DNA of 64,000 nt from Qipengyuania sp. SS22 (GCF_025736935.1 NZ_CP107048.1:1616001-1680000); one strand, 5' to 3'. Positions 34,061-43,135 are shown, numbered from the stretch's first letter. Notes: generated by a model from the sequence alone, not told the origin. Numbers and translations: made by a program.

Positions 34061-34720
34061 CTATTGCAAGACCGGCGCCTGAGCGAGAGTTTCGCCCCGC
34101 CGGATGGACGGGTCCGCAAACAGCTGCGCTGCGCCGGAAGCCCCACCTTCGACCGCCACGCGGATAGCCTGCGTCGCAGTACGCACATCGAGCCGAACCA
34201 TCAGATTGGCGCGATGCGCCTCGACCGTGCGCGGGCTGATACCCAGGAAGCGCGCGATTTCCTTGCTCGTGCCATAATCCAGCATGCAGCCGAGCACCTG
34301 GCGCTCGCGATTGCTCAGCATGTCGAGCCGCCGGCGCGCCGCGCTGGTGCGTTCGCGCTGCGCGAGCCGGGCCGCGAAGCTGCCCTGCAACTTGGCGTAT
34401 TCGCCCATGATTTCGGTCGGGTCGATGGGGAAGCCGACGTAGGACGCGACCCCTGCCTGCATCGCGCGGACAACGCGCCGTATATCCGGCTGCTGCGCAT
34501 AGGCGATCACGGGCAGCCACGAGCGCTGTTCCAGCGCCTCCACCAGGCCCGCAACATCGTCGCGTTCGTCGCAATAGAGAACCAGCCCCTGCGAGGGCAT
34601 ATGTTCGGCAAATTCGGCGACGGTTTCGAACGGTTCGGAGTGAATCTGGCGGTCCATCAGCAAACGGCACACCTGTGCTCGGCGCGCCGCAGCGCTGTCG
34701 ATCACGAAAACCTTCAACAT
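34061..34720 (-). CDS. LuxR/FixJ-type regulator with a degenerate receiver domain
   Basis: A 219-residue protein. The N-terminal half (about 1-120) resembles a CheY-like receiver, but key residues are missing. The expected phospho-acceptor region reads LVLYCDERDD, where C50 or D51 replaces the usual LLD, and the lysine after the SYV strand is F97. The C-terminal half has a clear LuxR helix-turn-helix (LSNRERQVLGCMLDYGTSKEIARFLGIS and RTVEAHRANLMVRL are both visible). It probably works without classical phosphorylation. The start at 34720 is preferred over 34765. A 179-base gap from fliS, unusual in this compact run, may hold its own promoter (TTGCGA at 34760-34765, TGTTAT at 34737-34742 on the minus strand; weak). 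Confidence 0.82.
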   Translation of the reverse strand: MLKVFVIDSAAARRAQVCRLLMDRQIHSEPFETVAEFAEHMPSQGLVLYCDERDDVAGLVEALEQRSWLPVIAYAQQPDIRRVVRAMQAGVASYVGFPIDPTEIMGEYAKLQGSFAARLAQRERTSAARRRLDMLSNRERQVLGCMLDYGTSKEIARFLGISPRTVEAHRANLMVRLDVRTATQAIRVAVEGGASGAAQLFADPSIRRGETLAQAPVLQ

Positions 34721-34899
34721 GTAACAAGTCCCAGGGATAACAACGTACTGTCCGACAAGTCGCAACTGCCGGGCGGTCTCGATGTTCGCTTGGGATGCGC
34801 ATCGTGCGCGAAGCCATCGAGACGTGGGCCCCGATACAATTCCTCTGCGCCGATTGCGATGGCCGCGTTCTCCATTTTGGAGATCGCGCTCGGGCCCGA

Positions 34900-35292
34900 T
34901 CAGGCTTGTGTCGCGCCCAGTTTCGCCGCGCGGAAGGCAGCCGAAATTTCACGCAGATCACCGCGCAATTGCGCGATTTGCTCGAGATCGATGGCACGGA
35001 TCGAATCGAGCAGCATGCTTTTCGCCGCGCCGTAGAATTGCGCCAGGCTGTCGGCCATTTCGGCTTCGCGGTCGATCCCGATCTCCAAAGCGGTCAACGC
35101 GGTGACGCAGCGCGTCAGCACGCGGCTGCGCGCGGCGCGGTCGTGGCGCGATTCGGCGATCTCGAGGAGGCCCAGATTGTCGATCAGGTCGTCGAGGCAG
35201 AACAAGACGAGGTCGTCGCGCCCGCTGGCCATCAGCCGGGCATCGAAATTGCTTTGCCGGTAGGCATCGCCGGGTCGGGCACGGGCCAGCAT
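34900..35292 (-). CDS. fliS: Flagellin export chaperone FliS
   Basis: A 130-residue helical protein beginning MLARARPGDAYRQSNFDAR. The N-terminal tyrosine-containing segment, the MADSLAQFYGAAKSMLLDS stretch and the location right after fliD mark it as FliS. It caps the flagellin C-terminus before export. It starts one base after the fliD stop. Confidence 0.85.
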   Translation of the reverse strand: MLARARPGDAYRQSNFDARLMASGRDDLVLFCLDDLIDNLGLLEIAESRHDRAARSRVLTRCVTALTALEIGIDREAEMADSLAQFYGAAKSMLLDSIRAIDLEQIAQLRGDLREISAAFRAAKLGATQA

Positions 35293-35293
35293 G

Positions 35294-36712
35294 TCAGTTC
35301 CCCTGGTTGTTCCAGATATCAATCTGGGATTGGAGGAAGGACAGGGTCGATTGCGACGCGGTAATCCGGCTTTCGGACTTGGCGAAGCGCGCGACCATGC
35401 TCGAGCGGAAGGTTTCCTGCTGTTCGGCGAGCTTTTCGAGATCACGCGTGATCTGATCCGATTGCGACTGGTAACGCGCCACCGATCCGGCCAGTGTTCC
35501 CGGATCGCTCGCCATGCTGTTCGAACGCGCCATCCGGTCGATCGTGGAATAAATCCCGTTGATCCCGGTGGTGAACATGGCGGCCACGCCCGAGGCATCG
35601 CGCGCCAGCGCATCGACCAGCTTGGCCTCGTCGAAGCGGAAGCTGCCGTCACGCTCGATCGCCAGGCCCAGTTCGGCCAGCGTTTTCGGAGCCCCTTCCG
35701 CCGCATTGGGCATGATCACGGTGGAGCCGAGTGCGGACAGATCGCGGCGCAGCGCACGCGCGCCGCTATCGCGGGAAAGGTCCCCGGTCATCGGATCGAC
35801 CGCGCTGCTCAGCTCGCCGGCGATTTCGTTGAGCGCGCCGGTGATGTCCTGCATCATGCCGGAGATCGCGCTGGTCGCGCTGTTGAAGCCGATCGTTGCT
35901 GGGGCGCCGCTATTGGTGCCCGTCAACATCAGCGACAGGCCCGGCGCAATGCTGTCGATCTTGTTCGACGCGCTGCGGCGGGCAAGGCCATCGAGGAGGA
36001 ATTCGGCATCGACGGAGGTCTTGACCAGCCGCGCGGGATCGTCGCCCGGCTGCCAGGCCAGTGCCGACAGGCCCGGGTTCGCACCGTCTTCGGTCGCTTC
36101 GATGGTGAAGCCGTTCTGGACCCCATCGGCCCCCTTCACCACCAGCTGTGCGCCCGCATCGGTCTGCGCGACATAGGCATTAAGCCCGGCGTTCTTCCCG
36201 TTAATCGCGGCGGCCACCTGCGAGAGCGTCGCCCCGGGGTCAATGTCGATCGTCAGCGGGGTCTTCCCCGTGTCTTCGGCGAAGCTCGCATTGGTCGTCG
36301 AGCCGAAACGGATGGTAAGCGTGCCGGCCCCGACCGTGTCGGTTGCACTGGCATAGGTCGGCCCGGTGAGGATCTGGTTGCTCGCCAACTGGGTGACTTC
36401 GAGCGAATAGGTGCCCTTGCCCACCGATCCCAGCGGCGTGGACACCGCCGCGACCGCGGCATTGCTGATCGTCGGCAGCGGCGCAAGATCGCCCGTCCGC
36501 AGGCGATCGCCCAACGCCGTGGCGAAGGTGGAGAGGCTGCTGCGGATCGACCCCGCAAGCGAGATTCGCCGCTCGAGCGTTTCCGACTGGTCGGCCAGCC
36601 GCTGGTTGCGCCCGGCGAACTGCGCCTCGGCCAATTGTTCGGCCAGACCGGTCATGTCTATGCCGCTGCCAATGCCGAGCGAAGTGGCGATCGAGGAACT
36701 GGAAATACTCAT
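35294..36712 (-). CDS. fliD: Filament cap protein FliD
   Basis: A 472-residue cap protein. The N-terminal FliD stretch (GIDMTGLAEQLAEAQFAGRNQRLADQ) and the hook-associated motif ASNKIDSIAPGLSLMLTGTNSG are visible. The C-terminal coiled coil includes GTLAGSVARYQSQSDQITRDLEKL and a family-type end (SRITASQSTLSFLQSQIDIWN). It allows flagellin to polymerise at the tip. Coupled to flhB by an overlapping start. Confidence 0.94.
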   Translation of the reverse strand: MSISSSSIATSLGIGSGIDMTGLAEQLAEAQFAGRNQRLADQSETLERRISLAGSIRSSLSTFATALGDRLRTGDLAPLPTISNAAVAAVSTPLGSVGKGTYSLEVTQLASNQILTGPTYASATDTVGAGTLTIRFGSTTNASFAEDTGKTPLTIDIDPGATLSQVAAAINGKNAGLNAYVAQTDAGAQLVVKGADGVQNGFTIEATEDGANPGLSALAWQPGDDPARLVKTSVDAEFLLDGLARRSASNKIDSIAPGLSLMLTGTNSGAPATIGFNSATSAISGMMQDITGALNEIAGELSSAVDPMTGDLSRDSGARALRRDLSALGSTVIMPNAAEGAPKTLAELGLAIERDGSFRFDEAKLVDALARDASGVAAMFTTGINGIYSTIDRMARSNSMASDPGTLAGSVARYQSQSDQITRDLEKLAEQQETFRSSMVARFAKSESRITASQSTLSFLQSQIDIWNNQGN

Positions 36713-37869
36713 CGCTCTGATAACGACGCATTGCGCGGCGGATTAACCGGCACCCGGCCATCCGCGTCGAACCGCAGCGCGGCGGGCACCTCGATTGCCG
36801 GGAGCGGCGGCGCTTCACCGCGCTTGAGCGAGAAGACATAGGCCAGCACCGAGGCAATCGCGCCATACAGGTCTTCGCAAATGATCTGCCGCTCGCGCGT
36901 GGTATAATAGACCGAGCGGGCCAGCTGCGGGATCTCGAGCGTCGGCAGATCGAGTTCGCGCGCCAGCTCCTTCATCGCCATCGCCTTGTCGCCGCGCCCC
37001 TTGGCGAGGACGATCGGGGCCGAGGCCTTGTCCGGATCATAGGTCATCGCGACCGCGAAATGGGTCGGGTTGGTGATTACGAACTGTGCCTCGCGCATTG
37101 CCCCGGAAACCGATCCGGTAGCGATATCGCGCTGGCGCTGCCGCCGCGCGGCGCGCATTTCGGGTGAGCCTTCGGTTTCCTTGTTCTCGTCGCGCAGCTC
37201 CTGATAGCTCATCTTCAGCCGCTTCTGCTGGCGCAGCCACTGGATCGGCAGGTCGACGAAGGCGATCACGACCAGCCCGGCACCCAGCGCGAAGATCAGC
37301 GAGACGATGGCATGCCACGCGGCGGTCAGCTGGGCCGACAGATTGCCCCGCCCCAGCCCGATGACCGTTTCCATGCTGGTCCACCACCAGGCCGCAGCAA
37401 TACTGCCGAGCAGCGCGACCTTGAGAATGCCCTTGCCCATTTCGACCAGCCCTTGCGGGCCGAACATGCGCTTGAGCCCGGACATGGGATTGATCCGCTG
37501 CCCCTTGGCCTTGAGATTGGCCGCCACCCAGCGCCCGCGGCCGAAACCCAGCTGCGAGATGAGCGTGACGAGGATGACCGGCACGGCCAGCGTCAGGATT
37601 GCAGGAACACCAAGCAACAGCCCCTGCATCAGCAGGCCATCGACACTGAAATCGCGAATATCGCGCGCATCGAACAGGAAGGCTTCGCGCGTCAGCTGTG
37701 CCAGCCCTTCGAGCAGCAGCGGCCCGGCAATCGCCAGCCACGCACCGCCGAACAACATGACGGCGGCGGTGCCCGCATCCTTGGAACGAAGGACATCGCC
37801 CTTCTTGGTCGCATCGGCCAGCCGCTTCTCGGTTGGTGCAAAGGTCTTTTCGCCGGCGGTCTCGCTCAT
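36709..37869 (-). CDS. flhB: Flagellar export specificity-switch protein FlhB
   Basis: A 386-residue protein with four membrane segments (about 30-220) and a cytoplasmic domain holding the self-cleavage site NPTH at residues 267-270. Cleavage switches export from rod/hook to filament proteins. The N-terminus EKTFAPTEKRLADATKKGDV is typical. Confidence 0.96.
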   Translation of the reverse strand: MSETAGEKTFAPTEKRLADATKKGDVLRSKDAGTAAVMLFGGAWLAIAGPLLLEGLAQLTREAFLFDARDIRDFSVDGLLMQGLLLGVPAILTLAVPVILVTLISQLGFGRGRWVAANLKAKGQRINPMSGLKRMFGPQGLVEMGKGILKVALLGSIAAAWWWTSMETVIGLGRGNLSAQLTAAWHAIVSLIFALGAGLVVIAFVDLPIQWLRQQKRLKMSYQELRDENKETEGSPEMRAARRQRQRDIATGSVSGAMREAQFVITNPTHFAVAMTYDPDKASAPIVLAKGRGDKAMAMKELARELDLPTLEIPQLARSVYYTTRERQIICEDLYGAIASVLAYVFSLKRGEAPPLPAIEVPAALRFDADGRVPVNPPRNASLSER

Positions 37870-38651
37870 TGCACGATCACACTTTCGGTCTTTTCGAGCG
37901 CATCGCCGACGAGGCCGGTGAACTGGTCGTAGATCAGCGGCGCGGAAATGATCAGCGCGGCCAGCCCGGCCAGCACGCCCGCGGGCAGGCCGAGGGCGAA
38001 AAGGTTGAGCGACGGTGCGGAACGGCTCAATATCCCGGTCAGCACCTGCACCAGCAGCAGGATCACGGTGACCGGCAGGGCGATCCGCAGCGCGGTTTCG
38101 AACATGAAGCTGGCAAAGCCCGTGATCGCCGCGAAGCGTTCTGCCCCCAGCCAGGTCTGGCCCGGCGGGAAGGCGTTGTAGCTTTCGGTGACCAGTGCGA
38201 TCCAGTGCAGATGCGCGCCGGTCGCTAGGAAGATCAGCGTCAGCACGATCATGAAATACTGGCCGAAGGAAGTGGTGGTCCCGCCACCCATCGCATCGGG
38301 CGATACCGCCATGCTCATGCCCATGCCGCCGCCGATCAGTTCGGCGGCCACGGTCGGCGCAGCAAAGGCGAGCTGGAGAATGAAGCCGAGCGCCAGCCCG
38401 ACGATCACTTCACCCGCCACCGCGAGCAATCCGTCGAGCGAGAGCAGGGCCACCGGAGTCTCGACCGCCGGCATCCAGACCGACACGAAGATCGCCAGCG
38501 CCCCGGTGATCGCGACACGAACCGACATCGGCACCGAAGTCGCGCCGAAGAAGGGCGCGGCAAGCAGCGCAGCACCCAGCCGCGTCATCAGGAAGACGAC
38601 GCGCCACATGTCCTGCTCCAGCGCACCCAAGCCGAGATCGAGGCCGTTCAC
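37866..38651 (-). CDS. fliR: Flagellar export protein FliR
   Basis: A 261-residue polytopic protein of the export gate core (FliP5-FliQ4-FliR1). Several long hydrophobic helices and the stretch ELIGGGMGMSMAVSPDAMGG fit the family. It overlaps flhB by ATGA and follows fliQ by 10 bases. Confidence 0.94.
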   Translation of the reverse strand: MNGLDLGLGALEQDMWRVVFLMTRLGAALLAAPFFGATSVPMSVRVAITGALAIFVSVWMPAVETPVALLSLDGLLAVAGEVIVGLALGFILQLAFAAPTVAAELIGGGMGMSMAVSPDAMGGGTTTSFGQYFMIVLTLIFLATGAHLHWIALVTESYNAFPPGQTWLGAERFAAITGFASFMFETALRIALPVTVILLLVQVLTGILSRSAPSLNLFALGLPAGVLAGLAALIISAPLIYDQFTGLVGDALEKTESVIVQ

Positions 38652-38661
38652 GGCAAGGCCC

Positions 38662-38934
38662 TCAGTCGCCGATCGCCGCGATTTCGGCGAAGATATCCTG
38701 CGTGAAATCGCCCACCAGCGCCATCATCGAGGCACCGAGAATGACCAGCACGAAGGCCACCGCGCCCAGCTTGGGGACGAAGGTAAGCGTCTGTTCGTTG
38801 ACCGAGGTGGCGGCCTGCACCAGCCCGATCACGAGACCGATGGCGAGGCTCGCCAGCAGGATCGGGGCGGCGACCAGGGCGGCGATCCACAACATGCGGT
38901 CGGCCATGGAGAGGAGGATGGCGCTTTCGTCCAT
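38662..38934 (-). CDS. fliQ: Flagellar export protein FliQ
   Basis: A 90-residue protein with two membrane helices (about 15-38 and 52-75) and the conserved loop QAATSVNEQTLTFVPKLGAV. It belongs to the export gate core. Confidence 0.95.
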   Translation of the reverse strand: MDESAILLSMADRMLWIAALVAAPILLASLAIGLVIGLVQAATSVNEQTLTFVPKLGAVAFVLVILGASMMALVGDFTQDIFAEIAAIGD

Positions 38935-38939
38935 GAGAT

Positions 38940-39707
38940 CTATCCGAAGCTTGAGGCTAGCGAACCCATCAGCAGCGCCCAGCCGTCGACGAGGACGAAC
39001 AGCAGCAGCTTGAAGGGTAGCGAAACGATCATCGGGCTCATCATCATCATGCCGAGGCTCATCAGCACGCTGGAGACGACGAGGTCGATGACCAGGAACG
39101 GCAGGAACAGCATGAAGCCGATCTGGAAGGCGGTTTTGAGTTCGCTGGTCACGAAAGCGGGCAGCAGGATCGAGAACGGCACGTCCTGCGGGCTGGCGAA
39201 CTGTCCTGCCCCGGCAATGTCGGCGAACATTTCCAGATCGTATTCGCGTGTCTGGCGGATCATGAAGCCGTGGAACTGGTCCCCGGCGCGTTCTATCGCG
39301 ACCTCGGCACCGATTTCGCCTGCGGAATAGGGCGCGATGGCATTTTCATTCACCCCTTCGAGCGTCGGGGCCATGATGAATAGCGAGAGGAACAGGCTGA
39401 TCCCGATCAGCACCTGGTTGGGCGGCGATTGCTGCAGACCCAGCGCCTGCCTCAGGATCGCCAGCACTACGATAATCCTCGTGAAGCTGGTCATCATCAG
39501 CAGCAGCGCGGGCAGGATGGTCAGCAGGCCCATCACCAGCAACAGCTGCAGCGACAGGCTCAGCGGTTCGCCGCCGGCGCCCGCCATCTCGCCAAATGCG
39601 CGGTCGAGCGCGCCCGACACTGCGGCGTCGCCGGTCTGCGCGCGGACGAGCGCGGGATAGGCCAGCGCAGCCAGCGTGGCGGCAAGTTTCGCGAGACGCG
39701 CGATCAT
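38940..39707 (-). CDS. fliP: Flagellar export protein FliP
   Basis: A 255-residue protein with a signal-peptide-like N-terminus and four membrane helices. Family stretches include LLMMTSFTRIIVVLAILRQALG, QSPPNQVLIGISLFLSLF and LPFLVIDLVVSSVLMSLGMMM. The ATG at 39707 overlaps the fliO stop; the longer open frame upstream covers fliO. Confidence 0.96.
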   Translation of the reverse strand: MIARLAKLAATLAALAYPALVRAQTGDAAVSGALDRAFGEMAGAGGEPLSLSLQLLLVMGLLTILPALLLMMTSFTRIIVVLAILRQALGLQQSPPNQVLIGISLFLSLFIMAPTLEGVNENAIAPYSAGEIGAEVAIERAGDQFHGFMIRQTREYDLEMFADIAGAGQFASPQDVPFSILLPAFVTSELKTAFQIGFMLFLPFLVIDLVVSSVLMSLGMMMMSPMIVSLPFKLLLFVLVDGWALLMGSLASSFG

Positions 39708-39985
39708 GCGACGATGTCCTGCGCTTCCAGCCGCGCCGGTGCCTCGGCCAGCCGGACCAGCCCGTTGCGCGAGGTCGAGACGAGGATTTCGCGCCCGTGG
39801 AATTCGATCACCGCGAGGCGCAGCGTGGGCGACAACATCGTGCTTTCGACGATCCGCACGGCCTTGCTGCCGCCAGTCGGCGCGCCGAACTGGCCCTGCA
39901 TCTTTTTGGCCAGTTTCAGGCTGCCCCAGATCATGACGCCGATCAGCGGCAGCAGGACCAGCAGCTTGAGGACGTACCAGAGCAT
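39704..39985 (-). CDS. fliO: Flagellar export-gate assembly protein FliO
   Basis: A 93-residue protein with one N-terminal membrane helix (about 3-22) and a short cytoplasmic domain (RIVESTMLSPTLRLAVIEFHGREILV) typical of FliO, which stabilises FliP during assembly. Order fliN-fliO-fliP is standard. Confidence 0.88.
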   Translation of the reverse strand: MLWYVLKLLVLLPLIGVMIWGSLKLAKKMQGQFGAPTGGSKAVRIVESTMLSPTLRLAVIEFHGREILVSTSRNGLVRLAEAPARLEAQDIVA

Positions 39986-40308
39986 CAGGCTGCCTCGCCT
40001 GCACCGGTTGAAGTGACCGTGATCGGCTGGGCACGCCGTTCGACCGACGCTTCGTTCGAACCCGCGCCGACGATCTCGATCACGCGGATCGCGAAACGAT
40101 TGCCTTGGGCCACCACTTCGCCGCGCGCGATCAGCTTGCCATTGACGAACATGTCGAGCGGTTCGTCGGTCAGGCGATCGAGCTCGATCACGCTCGATTC
40201 CCCCAGCGCGAGCACGTCGCGCAGGCGCATCGACTTGCGGCCGAGTTCCACGGTGAGGCGGACATCGATGTCCTGGATAAGGCCGAAGCCATCTGCATGC
40301 GAAGCCAT
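39985..40308 (-). CDS. fliN: Flagellar switch protein FliN
   Basis: A 107-residue C-ring protein made mainly of one SpoA domain: DVRLTVELGRKSMRLRDVL, then SVIELDRLTDEPLDMFVNGK and IARGEVVAQGNRFAIRV. It shares one base with fliO and follows fliM by six bases. Confidence 0.94.
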   Translation of the reverse strand: MASHADGFGLIQDIDVRLTVELGRKSMRLRDVLALGESSVIELDRLTDEPLDMFVNGKLIARGEVVAQGNRFAIRVIEIVGAGSNEASVERRAQPITVTSTGAGEAA

Positions 40309-40314
40309 AAGGAG

Positions 40315-41211
40315 TTACTCCGAAAGGGAAGTTTGATTGAGTTCGAGCGCGACACGGTCGTCGAGTTCACCGACACAGCCATGCGCAATGGTAAGATTGC
40401 CGATCAGCAGCGGAACGTTGCGGTTGACCGCAACGGGGATGACCGATCCGGGCGTGAGACTGGCCAGCTGTGCGATCGACATCGGCACGTCGACCAGCAC
40501 CGCACGCAGCGGCAGGTCGACATGCGCGATCGCCGAGCCTTCGATCCCGCGCGCACCGATCGTGCGTCCGGTAGCGGGCGAAACGGCGCGTGTGCCGACG
40601 ATCTCGGCAATCATCGACTGGCACATGGCGAGCCGGACGGTCCACGAACGCGAGATCTTCGGGCTGCTCACCGAAAGCGTCACGGTCCACACGCTTTCGC
40701 TCGCAGCGAAAGGTGCGACCTGTTCGACTTCGTCGCCATTGGCGGCGGCGGCGATTTCGCGCCGGTCGCTGGTACGCCGCAGCACATCAGCCATACGGTC
40801 CTCGAACTGCTGCGCAAACCGCAGCGCCGAAGCGGGCAGGACGGTGCAGCGTTCGTCGACGTCGCCGGTCCCGCCAAGAATGCGTTCGAACTGCGCGACG
40901 ATTTCGCCGATCCGCGCGGAGATCAGGATCCCGCGGCTTTCCTGACCGAGCGCGAAGAAGCTGTGACGGTGCGCCGCACCGACCTTGGCATACCATTCGC
41001 CCACCGGCAGCAGTTCGGTCTCGGCAATCTCTGCAACCAGCGTGCGGTCGTCGCACAGCGCGCCCAGTTGCACGGCCGCCTGTTCGGCGAAGCCGCGGGC
41101 AAAGCGCGCGAATTCGAGGTCGAGATCGGGCGGGGTCGCCGCGCGGCTCAACAGCTCTTCGCAATGGCTCGCGGCACGGGCCGCAGGTGCGGGGATCGCG
41201 GAGGAGATCAT
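40315..41211 (-). CDS. fliM: Flagellar switch protein FliM lacking the usual CheY-binding N-terminus
   Basis: A 298-residue C-ring protein. The middle domain is divergent but keeps a GG-x-G motif (ILGGTGDVDER) and the C-terminus holds a SpoA domain (SIAQLASLTPGSVIPVAVNRNVPLLIGN). Standard FliM proteins start with a short LSQxEIDALL segment that binds phospho-CheY; here the N-terminus is MISSAIPAPAARAASHCEELL and no such motif is present. No che genes are in the window. It overlaps fliL by ATGA. Confidence 0.88.
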   Translation of the reverse strand: MISSAIPAPAARAASHCEELLSRAATPPDLDLEFARFARGFAEQAAVQLGALCDDRTLVAEIAETELLPVGEWYAKVGAAHRHSFFALGQESRGILISARIGEIVAQFERILGGTGDVDERCTVLPASALRFAQQFEDRMADVLRRTSDRREIAAAANGDEVEQVAPFAASESVWTVTLSVSSPKISRSWTVRLAMCQSMIAEIVGTRAVSPATGRTIGARGIEGSAIAHVDLPLRAVLVDVPMSIAQLASLTPGSVIPVAVNRNVPLLIGNLTIAHGCVGELDDRVALELNQTSLSE

Positions 41212-41792
41212 TGGACGATGAACGAGCGGAAATAGACGCTGTCGACGCCGCCGAAGCCTTCGCGTTCCTCGAGCGTTTCGTTGATCGCCTTGGTCAGGCG
41301 CTTCTGCAGCTCTTCCTTGCCGTGAATGCTGGCCAATTCGGCTTCGCCGGTAGCGGCCAGTTCGGCGAGAATGCGCGAGCGAAGCGCCGTTTCATGCTCG
41401 CCGAGCCACATCAGCACGCGCCCGTCGTAATGCGTCGAAGCAGCCAGGCTGATCTGCACCAGCGCGCCGCTGTCGGCGAGGTTCGAGGTGAACTGCTCGG
41501 TGAAGTCGTAATAGGCGGTGCGGTATTCGCCCCCGCCCACACCATAAACGATCGCAGCGCCCTTCGCATCGTCGTCACCGCCGGCGGGATAGGGATCCTC
41601 GTCGCCCTTGAGGACCAGCTTGGGGTTGTGGTCCTCTTCTTCCGCGGCCTGGGCGTTGAGCACGCCGCTGGCGAAAGCGGCATAGGTGCCGCCGCCCCCC
41701 GCGCCGAGAAGCACGAAGGCGAACAGCGCCAGCTTGAGCTTGCCGCCCTTCTTTTTCGGTACGGGATCCTGAGGGTCATTTTCGTTCGACAT
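41208..41792 (-). CDS. fliL: Flagellar basal-body protein FliL
   Basis: A 194-residue protein with a lysine-rich cytoplasmic start, one membrane helix (about 19-41), an acidic linker and a periplasmic domain ending EEREGFGGVDSVYFRSFIVQ, the FliL end. It supports stator function around MotAB. Confidence 0.9.
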   Translation of the reverse strand: MSNENDPQDPVPKKKGGKLKLALFAFVLLGAGGGGTYAAFASGVLNAQAAEEEDHNPKLVLKGDEDPYPAGGDDDAKGAAIVYGVGGGEYRTAYYDFTEQFTSNLADSGALVQISLAASTHYDGRVLMWLGEHETALRSRILAELAATGEAELASIHGKEELQKRLTKAINETLEEREGFGGVDSVYFRSFIVQ

Positions 41793-41824
41793 AATGCTAT
41801 CCTGCTGAAATCGGGTGCCGCGGC

Positions 41825-43075
41825 TCAGGCGTAGAGCGCGTCGTCGGAGGACGGTTGCGCGGGCGTCTGGGGCTGATTGGGAGCGCGCTCGCCATGGCGG
41901 CTGCGCTGGTCGGAAGTCTGTTGGCGCTGGTCATCGCCGGCCGCGTTGCCGGAGCCCGTGCCCGCATTGTTCGCCGCGCCGCCGCGCTCGCCGCCGGTCT
42001 GGCCGGCTTGGGTCGCGGACGACGTCGATTGTGCCGCCAGTTCCTGCGGGCGGGTAGCGCCGCGGTCATTGGCCATTGCCGCCGCGAGCGCGCGTTGCGC
42101 CTCGCCATCCTCGGCGGCGATTTCGACATTCATGCCGCCAGCCGAGTGGTCGAAAGTAAGGGTCAGCGCGCCGAATTCCTTGTGCGCGACGGCAATCGCA
42201 GCCGGTTTGGAAAGGTCGAACTGCCGTGCCGCAGTAAGTTGCTCGACGACGCGTTCGACATTGGCGAACTGGTCGGTGGCAATGGGCCGCGGCGCGCTCG
42301 AAACGGGTTGTATGGTGGATGCGCTGCCGTCCACAGCCACGGCGAGTGCTTGCGGCGTGGCTTTCGCTGCATCCGTGGCCGCGTCGGTACGCGGCATGGA
42401 AGCGAGTTTTTCCGCCAGAGCCTTGTCGCCGATCTTGCGTTCGGCGATGGCCGAGCGTTCGACCGCCCCGGCCCCTTGCAGTGCAGCAGCTTCGCGTTCC
42501 GGTGCGGTCACAACCCGCGCTGCTTCCGCGCGACCACGCTCAGTCGCAGCTGGCAATTCCATTGCGGCCTTGCCGGTCTGGAGCGATGACACCATGCCGG
42601 CAGCGCGCGGATCACGCGGTTGCTGGGCTGCGGAGATACGGACCTCGAAACCTTCGACCGGCGGTTCACCCGTCGCATCGGCAAGCCCTGCCCCCGGCGC
42701 AGTTGCGCGGGGCGTGGGCGCGGTCATCGCTTGGTCGGTTTTCGGACCGGTCAGGACCAGAGAGCCAGCCGCCTGTTTGCCCTCTCCGCCTTTGGCTTCG
42801 ATGCCAGTCGGCACCGCGAGCGTATTGTCGAGAACCGGCAGCCCCAGGGCGGCAAGCGGCAATTCCTTGCCGGTCGGCAAATCGCCCGCTTGCCGGTCCC
42901 CTTCCGCCGTATCGTCCTGGCTGGCCGACGGCGTGAACGACGCCAGCTGCTCCAGCAGGTCGGCAAAACCGTCAGTCCCCTCTGAACCCGCGCTTTTCTG
43001 CCCGTTCTCGCTGGTGAGCCCGGTGGCAGAGGACGCGGTGTCGAGCGACTTCGGTAGGGCGATTGAAAAGGTCAT
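41825..43075 (-). CDS. fliK: Flagellar hook-length control protein FliK
   Basis: A 416-residue protein, low-complexity and disordered through most of its length. A C-terminal FliK domain is visible from about residue 270: VERVVEQLTAARQFDLSKPA, IAVAHKEFGALTLTFDHSAGG and VEIAAEDGEAQRALAAAM. The tail is rich in Gln, Gly and Pro. It measures hook length and triggers the FlhB switch. The ATG at 43075 is chosen over the upstream extension. A sigma-54-like site lies 32-47 bases before it. Confidence 0.85.
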   Translation of the reverse strand: MTFSIALPKSLDTASSATGLTSENGQKSAGSEGTDGFADLLEQLASFTPSASQDDTAEGDRQAGDLPTGKELPLAALGLPVLDNTLAVPTGIEAKGGEGKQAAGSLVLTGPKTDQAMTAPTPRATAPGAGLADATGEPPVEGFEVRISAAQQPRDPRAAGMVSSLQTGKAAMELPAATERGRAEAARVVTAPEREAAALQGAGAVERSAIAERKIGDKALAEKLASMPRTDAATDAAKATPQALAVAVDGSASTIQPVSSAPRPIATDQFANVERVVEQLTAARQFDLSKPAAIAVAHKEFGALTLTFDHSAGGMNVEIAAEDGEAQRALAAAMANDRGATRPQELAAQSTSSATQAGQTGGERGGAANNAGTGSGNAAGDDQRQQTSDQRSRHGERAPNQPQTPAQPSSDDALYA

Positions 43076-43106
43076 AGAAAGTCCGTTTGTCGTGTGCGGA
43101 CTATCT

Positions 43107-43122
43107 ATCAAGAAGCGTGCCA
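43107..43122 (-). promoter_or_regulatory. Sigma-54-like promoter upstream of fliK
   Basis: Reading leftward, TGGCACGCTTCTTGAT has a perfect -24 half and correct spacing, but A replaces C in the -12 GC. It lies in the only sizeable gap (60 bases) of the fliE-fliR run and could give fliK-L-M-N-O-P-Q-R an extra start. Confidence 0.55.
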
Positions 43123-43135
43123 AACTCTGGGGTGA

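Noticed and set aside
35291..36841. 516-codon plus-strand frame over fliD
   Set aside because: Shadow of fliD; no family similarity seen.
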